Part shown: one piece after another, positions 56,881 through 64,000 of the stretch
How positions within the stretch are numbered: the stretch's first letter is position 1
Layout: each line of letters begins with the position of its first letter
From: Lycorma delicatula
Lineage: Eukaryota; Arthropoda; Insecta; Hemiptera; Fulgoridae
Reading direction: 5' to 3'
DNA length: 64,000 nt
Assembly (NCBI RefSeq): GCF_047948215.1
Contig: NC_134455.1
Span: 154,920,575-154,984,574 of the forward strand
Program-made: the position numbers and the translations under genes
Notes under the pieces: model-generated
What the model was told of the DNA's origin: nothing
Seen by the model: the letters and a program-made list of their open reading frames with translations, nothing else
Database searches by the model: none

Positions 56881-59469
56881 GTATACATTGGGAACAAAAA
56901 TGTTCGTATAAATTTTAGAAGTTATAATCTTTTTTATTACATTTTTTTATTTTTCCTGCCTTAGGAAAATGAATATCAGGTGTTTATTTGTTTAAAGGCA
57001 AAGGAATCAATCTAAATTCAACAGGGGTGTTGGGATAAGAATGCAGCTTTGCCTACTATTGTAGATTGTTTCTAGGTGGAGTAACTCTGTCCTTTGGTTT
57101 ACAAGTAGACCAATATGACTCTGCGGTGTCATATTATATAAGTTAAAGTTCAAATTAAAAAGATATATAATTTATTATCTTTATTGTGTTTGAATATTCA
57201 TAACGCTTTAATTTTTGGGATTAAATCAATGGCATAGTTCAGGATTGGCTGGCATAGTTAACTTTTAAAGAAGAACAGCCTTAATTTTAAGGAGTATAAA
57301 AAAAGACTGAAGGAATGAAATTCACCAATATTGCAAATCCCATAAAACAAGTACAAATCTATAATCAGTCTTTATGTGTATTTACCTCACAATCTATTCG
57401 TACCAATTGCTCTACTATTATGTAATTATGTATTAGACTTGTGTGAGCTGAATCAAATTACTTCAGTCTTTTATATTAATCTAATTTAATGACAAAAATT
57501 GTTAAGAAAAGATTTTTATATTTTCTGTCGGAAAGTAATTCAGTGCGTATATGGAAAAACAGTTAATAGTTCATATAAATATTTCTATATAATTCATACA
57601 TAATTTTGGTGATTGATGAAGCTTTTCCTTAGGGAAGTTTGAATCTATTCAGAGTTTGCTCTTTAATATCTAGATCCAAAACAATTTGTTACAAGATATA
57701 TTTGAGTTAATGTTTATAGTCAGCAACTTGATCTATCTCATCCTGAATAAATTATTCTGACTTCCTACTGAACTGTAGACAGGATTGCCTGTCTACAGTT
57801 ATACCTTTTAAGTATTCTTTAGGCAGAATAGTTTCATGATTTCACTTTTGACAAATTGTCCCTTTATCTCCTTTTCGTTACTCCTTTTTGTTACTATTGA
57901 GCCTTTCTTTCTTATGGAAATGTCTTTGGGTTTTGGTTATGTACCTGTTGGATTTATGCTAAATATATTGCTATCAATAGAGTTATGACAACTTTGATAA
58001 TTGTGCAGTTTTGTAAGGGTGACCCTGCCTATGGATTTGTGTAGGGATTCTGTTTCATGTCTGGTGGCTGTACAAATAACCTAAACTGTATGTATGAAAT
58101 GTTTATTAGGTAGTGGCCTTTTAAATCCTTTTGATATCCATGTACATACACACAATGTTGTATAATACATGAAAAACTGAAAAAGAATCTTTGAATATGA
58201 CTGCATATTATCACAGTTTGTAACCATAATCATAGTTCACATTTTAAGAAAATAAATTACTTTTAGAGAGTCTCATTTATTGATTTACTATAAATTCAAT
58301 CATACCAATATAAGAGAAGTGAATTATAATGAACAAACTATTATTTTCATTCTGTCACATTATCTGTGGTTATTAACATATACCAATCGGTTTAATGCAC
58401 TTAATGAATAAAAAATTTAATGTAATTTGTTTATGTTAAAATCATCATTTTACTACACATATACAAAGTTTATATGTGTAATACAAAAGAAAAAATGTAT
58501 GCAATTACTAAAGATCAACAGGAAAATAACCTTGACTGATGAAAAATTATTTGACATTAGAGTCAACAAGAACATCCCAAACATAATGCAACACTAACTA
58601 GATCAATTTTCAGACATCACACAAATAGTAGTATCAGTGCAAAAAAAAACAATAGTATTTATTGGCACAATGTCAATCATGTCTTACGTAAATAAATACA
58701 CAAATTAAATAAATGTAAAATTTGACTTATGTCATTCATGATCTTCAGATTGGAGAAAACAATCTTTGAAAATATATTAATAAAAAAAAAAAATATTCTT
58801 AATGACCTTGTTTTTTAAAATATGTTAATCAAGATTACACTGAAATTTATGATAAAAATCTGAAAACTGACAGAAAGGCGGTTTCAGAATAATTATATCA
58901 CAAATTGAATATAAGAGTTCCTGTAGACAGTGTTAACATTGTGATAAGACTCTTTAAATTTTAAAGTGAACTCACTGAACATAATTATCTGTAGGTAAAG
59001 AAGCTTTATCCTGGAAAGTAACACAAAAAGTGAAAGCAAAATGAAAGCAACAAAACACTTAGAATGTTTTGAAATGAATTCAACAAGTACTTATTCCTTT
59101 GTTTCATCATCATACCAATTTCCAAAGTTAATTTGAGTAGTTTCAACTTTATTACAAAAACTTTGAAACATCAAACATATTATTTCACTGATGTATTATA
59201 TAGATTAAATATATTTATAAATGAAAACATTGGATTTATATTTTACAACTCATAATAAGTTTTTAGAGTTCTACGTCACTGATCTGTAAACCTGATGTTC
59301 TTGTTATCCTATTTGTTGTATCAGAATTATGCTTATCTGTCTCTCCAAACACATATTTATGTTTTTTTCTGTAGTAAAGTCAGCTGTTAATTAAGTATTA
59401 ATTAATTGAACTGTATTAATTAATTAGATCTGCATTAAGTATTAAAACTATTGACAATTAAGAAATACT
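56881..59469. other. AT-rich stretch with a short perfect inverted repeat
   Basis: At 57771-57800 AACTGTAGACAGG and CCTGTCTACAGTT flank the four bases ATTG. No gene or known repeat was recognised elsewhere. Confidence 0.45.
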
Positions 59470-59819
59470 ATAAACAGGAAATGCAAATTGGCGAAAGAAA
59501 AGAGGATTGAAGAAAAGTGTTCAGAGGTGGAAAGAGAAATGATCATTTGTAAAATAGACAGAACATACAGGAAGTTATGGAGAATTTTGTGGTACATAGG
59601 TTAAAATCTAATATTGTGTTAAACAAGGATGGTATACTGATTTATAGAGACTGGATTATATCCAACATAAAATGCATGAAATGTGCATGTAAATATGCAT
59701 GAAGAATGCTTAAAATATGTAACTTTAAATAATAAAAAAATAGTAATCTTTAGTTTTTTTATTTCAAAATCAGCATACAATTAGTAAGTAGTAGAATAAC
59801 ATATTGATAAATTCAATAA

Positions 59820-61282
59820 TTAACAATTAATTAACATTTTGTTACTTTTGTAAACATAATCAATCAGGTACTGTTCCAATTGTTTAGTAAGATTGTGGTT
59901 TTGATCATCTTTATAAATGGAAAAGGATCGTTCCACATCCACAGAGGTAACTGGGCAGTATTTGAATTTGGGCGCTATGTTAGCACTTATTGTTTCTGGC
60001 AAAAGTTCAGCCGTCCCATTAATAAAACTATTAATTTGACACATAGGTTCAAAGGCTGGGTTATTGTTCAAAATGTTTTCAAATTTTTTCTTTAATTTTA
60101 CATGGGAATACCTCTGGCAATGCGGAGTTCATTTGACGAATTTTATTCATTAACTGGATAGATTCAGTCGATGCCAAACCTTGACTTTCAAGCTTTTTAA
60201 TACTCGCAGGTATGTGGGAAAAATGAGTGCTAATCACAGCTATGTTTTTTTTATTACTAAAATCGTTAAATGCTTTCTTGGACTGACAAATATCCTCTAC
60301 ACTATCAAAGTCATTTACTACACCTTTGATGGCCTCAAAATGTTCATTGTAAAACAAACAGCTCAATCCATGTTCCCTATCGAGTTACCACTGGTTCGGG
60401 AGATAAAGGCATATTTGGCAGTTTTTCTTTATAGGCCTTATTGGGAGCAGGTGCCTTAAGAAAAATTTTTTTTGTTGAGCAAATCAGTTTATTTACATTC
60501 CCAAACGTGGATCGTACTTCAGCGATCGATGTACTGTGAGCAAAGCACGTCACATTAATCAAATTGAGATAAAATACTTGGAGAGCTTTGGCTGCCTTGA
60601 TCATACAGGGAGCAGCATCTGATAGAAATATAAACACTCTTTCATCTGCAGAAGATTCAGGAAACATTTCTTTAATATGCTCATTCACTAATCTGGCGAA
60701 TGTAGAATAATTTGTCTTTTCAAGGTTTTGAAGACCACCAAATAGGAAGAAGAAGGTTTTAGTTTTAATGCACCGACAATTAAATTCGCAATATAATGAT
60801 CATAACAATCAGTAGTTTCATCAGCTGAAATCCATATAATGCTATCCTTGAATTGATAGTGTATTTCTTCCAGAACATGTACATGAATTGTTGGTATGTA
60901 ATCTTTACGCAATGTTGATTCATCTGGTATATTTTGATTCAAGCAATATTTTCGCAGAAAATCTTTGAAGGTAGGATTTGTAAGTTTGTGAAGAGGAATA
61001 TTACTTGTAAGCAATGCTTCACATAAATCCACGCTAAAGTAGTTTTTTTGTTTACCTCTAGAAGTCAAATCACTGCTACTTGCTGCTGTTATAAATTTTT
61101 CTCATGGGCCTTTTGCAATCCTGCGATATGAAGACCTGTCTTATGATGATGGTCTATTTGAAATTTTTTTGTGCACAAAATATTTTTCTTGCAAACTTGA
61201 CAATATAAAACATTTCTGTTGTATGTAAATGTTCTAGGATAGTCAGCTATCTGCAAAGAGGCACTATTTTTTTGGGAGGCAT
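59820..61282 (-). pseudogene. hAT transposase (CGGBP1-like), frameshifted
   Basis: It starts MPPKK at 61282; after a slip in an A run comes ASLQIADYPRTFTYNRNVLY with CQVCKKNI and the histidines DHHHKTGLH of a BED-type zinc finger. At 61068-60688: SVDLCEALLTSNIPLHKLTN and WISADETTDCYDHYIANLIV (first acidic residue of the RNase H fold). At 60688-60377: FIFLSDAAPCMIKAAKALQV and VTCFAHSTSIAEV (CxxH motif). At 60071-59820: YCPVTSVDVERSFSIYKDDQ then NHNLTKQLEQYLI, the hAT dimerisation end. The layout matches the hAT group related to CGG-repeat binding protein 1. Four frame changes. Confidence 0.85.
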
Positions 61283-61384
61283 GGTACACACTAAACTTTG
61301 CTCAAATAAATAAACAACTAAACTAATGTAATGAACATGTCAACAGAAACTTGTGTAATTTAATTGCCTAGTGAGAGGAGTGCT

Positions 61385-61670
61385 TTCTTTTTCCTGTAAT
61401 TATTGTTCAGATAATACTTCAAAGAATGAATGAGGATGGTATGTATGAGTGCAAATGAAGTGTAGTCTTGTACAGTCTCAGTTCGACCATTCCTGAGATG
61501 TGTAATTGAAACCCAGCCACCAAAGAACACTGGTATCCACGATCTAGTATTCAAATATGTGTAGGACTTGAAAAAAAATGTGACTTTACTAGGACTTGAA
61601 TGCTGGAACTCTTGACTTCCAAATTAGCTGATTTGGGAAGACATGTTCACCACTAGACCTTTCCGGTGGC
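61385..61670 (-). repeat. tRNA-derived SINE nested in the hAT element
   Basis: A minus-strand copy: head with CACCGGAAAGGTCTAGTGGT, B box region CATTCAAGTCCTAGTAAAG, body GTGTTCTTTGGTGGCTGGGT and GACTGTACAAGACTACACTT, tail CAGGAAAAAGAAAG. It is flanked by TAGTGAGAGGAGTGCT (61369-61384) and TAGTGGGAGGAGTGCT (61671-61686), a 16-bp target duplication with one mismatch. The head/B-box spacing is as in 48585-48892. Confidence 0.88.
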
Positions 61671-61982
61671 TAGTGGGAGGAGTGCTGCAATAGGTATGCG
61701 CGATGCAGTCTGTCATTGGCTCGTGTGAGTCTGTATTTTATTTGGTGTCATAATAATAATATCCTACCAAAACCATAGATGTGCTAAGGGTGTTCTAAGA
61801 GCAGTGCGGCTAATAAGTTTAGCCAGCTACAACGTAAGATTTCATTTATTAACTATGTACCCTACTGAAAAATATTGTAAATGTAGTGAAAATATGCAGC
61901 ACTAGATTTTAAGGAAAATATGCAATAACCGGTGAGAATGGGCTTAATATGCAAATGCATATAATCTGTCTCTACTGATTTA

Positions 61983-63804
61983 TAATGCGAAAGGATACGG
62001 AGTAAATGAATTAGAAACTGGTGTTATAGACAAAGAAGAAGAAATTGAAGAGGATGAAAATGGAAATACAATACTGAAATCTGAATTTTAGGATTCCGAT
62101 TTCAGTATCGTTTAATATTAATTAAAGGATTTGAATAGGAGAAAATCCTCTTATTTTCCTGGGATAGAAAGGATACCTGCAGAATTACTGCGCAGTGCAG
62201 GTGAGGAAGCGATAGAGAGATTATACAAACTAGTGTGTAATATATATGATAAAGCAGAAGTTCCTTCAGACTTCAAAAGAGTGTTACTGTCATGTTACCT
62301 AAGAAAGCAGGAGCAGATAAATGAGAAAAATACAGAACAATTAGCTTAACTACTCATGCGTAAAAAATCTTAAATAGAATTCTATAAGAAGTGTTAGGAG
62401 AAGACCAATTTGGTTTCAGGAAAAATATAAAGACAAGGTAAGCAATTTTAGCAGTCAGATTATTAAATAGAGGGAAGATTAAAGAAAAACAAACAAACAT
62501 ATGTGGCATTTATAAACTTAGAAAAGGCATTTGATAATGTAGACTGGAATAAAATGTTCAGTATTTTAAAAAATTTAGGGTTCAAGTATAGAGATAAACG
62601 AACAATTGCTAACAGTTATAGGAACCAAACTGCAACAATAATAATTGAAGAGCATAAGAAAGAAGCAGTAATAAAAAAGGGAGTAATAAGGATGTTCCCC
62701 ATACCCATTACTTCTTAATCTTTACATAGAACAAGCAGTTAATTATGTTAAAGGATAGTTTAGATCTGGGGTAACAGTACATGGTGAATAGATTTTGATG
62801 CTATGATTTGCTGATGATGTAGTAATTCTAGCTAAGAGTAAAGGAGATTTAGAAGAAAAATTAAATGACATGGATGAAAGTCCTACACAAGAACTACATG
62901 AAAATAAACAAGAGCAAAACGAAAGTAATTAAATGTAGTAAAAATAAAGTAGATGAACCACAGAATATAAAAATAGGAAGAGAAAAGATTATGGAGGTAG
63001 GAGAATTTGTTATTTGGGAAATAGAATTACTGAAGATGGACAAAGCAGGAGCAATATAAAAAGCCGAATAGCATAGCGAAGCAAGCTTTCAGTCAGAAAT
63101 ATAACTTGCTTACATCAAAAATTAATTTAAACATTAAGGAAAAGCATTTTTGAAAGTACATGTTTGGAGCATAGCTTTATATGGAAGTGAAACTTAGGTG
63201 ATCAGAGTACCTGCGAAGAAAAGATTAGAAACTTTTGAAATGTGATGCTATAGGAAAATGTTTAAAATCAGATGGGTGGATAAAGTAACAAATGAAGAAG
63301 TGCTGCGGCAAATTGATGAAGAAAGAAGCATTTGGAAAAATATAGCTAAAAGAACATCTCGATCCCCCCCCCCCCCAAGGGGAGAAGATCCTGCCTCGTA
63401 GCGTGTCCGATCGCTACACCACCCCCTCTGTTCCTAGCCAGCAGTGGCTTTAACGGAGGACATCTTCTCCCCTCAAACTGATCACATACCACAGTGTTTA
63501 GTTCAGACCCCGCTGAGATGCCACCGATGCAGATGCCCCGAGGGACATCTACATCGGTAAATTCACTCCGAGATAGTTTTAGCTAAAACAACAGACAGAT
63601 TTATAGTCCACATCTTAAGGGATCCTGGAATAATCACTTTGATATGGAGGAACAGGTAGATGGAAAAAATTGTGCAGGCCGGCAACATTTGGAATATGTT
63701 AACAAACTGTTAGGGATGTAGGATATAGGGAGTATACCAAAATGAAATGACTGGCACTAGGTAGGGAATCTTGGAGAGCTGCATCAAACCAGTCAAATGA
63801 CTGA
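61983..63804 (+). pseudogene. Non-LTR ORF2: reverse transcriptase and C-terminus
   Basis: After EEEIEEDENGNTILKSEF comes GIERIPAELLRSAGEEAIER with LYKLVCNIYDKAEVPSDFKR (RT start), DQFGFRKN and FINLEKAFDNVDWNKMFSIL (motif A; first Asp present), IIIEEHKKEAVIKKGV, a broken QGCPLSP, YIEQAVNYVKG, and an active site in a shifted frame (FADDVVILAKSK). Then MKINKSKTKVIKCSKNK, GAI and SRIA (shifted), VWSIALYGSET, FKIRWVDKVTNEEVL, ILRDPGII and SWRAASNQSND before the stop. Several frameshifts and stops; no intact protein. Confidence 0.8.
63352..63579 (-). mobile_element. GC-rich short retroposon (copy 2), 9-bp target duplication
   Basis: TAGCTAAAA occurs at 63343-63351 and 63580-63588. On the minus strand the insert begins ACTATCTCGGAGTGAATTTA, shares the block ATGTCCCTCGGGGCATCTGC and GCTGGCTAGGAACAG with the copy at 18340-18635, and ends with a G run followed by GATCGAGATGTTC. 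It starts about 70 bp further inside than copy 1, as 5' truncation would do. It interrupts the LINE ORF2 between IAKR and TTDRFIVHILRDPG. Confidence 0.78.
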
Positions 63805-64000
63805 AGACAAAAAAATTATGCTACAAAACAAAACCAGTATTTTTTAAATTTGTTTTTCATACAATTATTATTATTAATTTTTCCCTCGGAAGTTTTTCAT
63901 AACTTGAAGCATGAAGAATGACATGTAGTTTGAATAAAAAACAAGCCTACTGAGAAACAAATACTAATTAATTTCCTATGCTAACCTATCAACAGCTCTT
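63805..64000. other. AT-rich right edge
   Basis: The LINE end is followed by ACAAAAAAATT, perhaps a short A-rich tail, then AT-rich sequence without recognised features. Confidence 0.4.

Larger units (their letters stand above)
59645..61974 (-). mobile_element. hAT DNA transposon with 8-bp target duplication
   Basis: CTGATTTA occurs at 59637-59644 and at 61975-61982. Just inside, the ends are TAGAGACTGGATTATAT on the left and, reverse-complemented, TAGAGACAGATTATAT on the right. An 8-bp duplication and a TAGAGA-type short terminal repeat are hAT signatures. Length is 2330 bp, including a SINE of about 300 bp. It carries one minus-strand transposase gene with few lesions. It interrupts LINE ORF2, whose frame resumes on the right side. 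Confidence 0.92.
59470..63804 (+). mobile_element. Non-LTR retrotransposon with two nested insertions
   Basis: ORF2 sequence runs from KLAKEKRIEEKCSEVEREM at 59470 to the end SWRAASNQSND and a TGA at 63802-63804. Sequence 59645-61974 (hAT) and 63352-63579 (GC-rich retroposon) interrupts it; removing each with one copy of its duplication restores the order. The element shares RT blocks with the fragment at 5831-6158. Its clade is not certain; it resembles the RTE-like endonuclease-reverse transcriptases common in hemipteran genomes. Confidence 0.78.

Overview
The window is eukaryotic, very AT-rich nuclear DNA and reads as part of an insect genome. A hemipteran is my best guess from the repeat types, but I cannot prove it. 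No bacterial operon, CRISPR array, rRNA gene or functional tRNA gene is visible.

Host gene. Three short exons on the minus strand have good splice sites and compatible phases: 36141-36220, 22833-22986 and 1013-1111. Joined, they give one continuous reading frame, and the last exon looks like the first lobe of a FERM domain. The first 36 kb is therefore best read as two giant introns (about 13.2 and 21.7 kb) of a FERM-domain gene that continues past the left edge and probably past the right end of exon 36141-36220. I found no exon I trust between 36.2 and 64 kb.

Mobile DNA, left to right. 0.1-3.4 kb: fold-back elements, one holding a Penelope-type GIY-YIG fragment and interrupted by a mariner (1955-3244). 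4.5-6.2 kb: LINE fragments. 6.2-10.3 kb: a decayed BEL/Pao element on the minus strand. 10.6-11.3 kb: a second fold-back element with a Penelope GIY-YIG fragment. 11.3-22.6 kb: a DDE transposon apparently split by about 9 kb of later arrivals, namely a decayed multicopy gene (12.1-13.7 kb) and a GC-rich stack of R1-clade LINEs (13.9-20.9 kb). In that stack one copy is split by another, and a third carries a small GC-rich retroposon. 27-28 kb: a hAT-like pseudogene. 29.5-31.2 kb: a mariner inside a LINE remnant. 33.5-34 and 37.6-38.6 kb: relics of another DDE transposase. 46.3 kb: a mariner fragment. 49.2-52.3 kb: a nearly perfect 1472-bp tandem duplication. 59.5-63.8 kb: a LINE interrupted by a hAT element (8-bp target duplication), which itself holds a tRNA-derived SINE, and further on by a second copy of the GC-rich retroposon.

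Two interspersed families recur. One is a tRNA-derived SINE (40.1, 48.6, 56.6, 61.4 kb). The other is a roughly 1.6-kb element (25.1, 42.7, 53.2 kb) with a 5' terminal hairpin, a tRNA T-arm-like motif and, in two copies, a Lys/Glu-rich reading frame of 21-residue repeats on the opposite strand. Every transposase and reverse transcriptase seen here carries stops or frameshifts, so the window is a graveyard of mobile elements in long introns rather than a set of cooperating genes.
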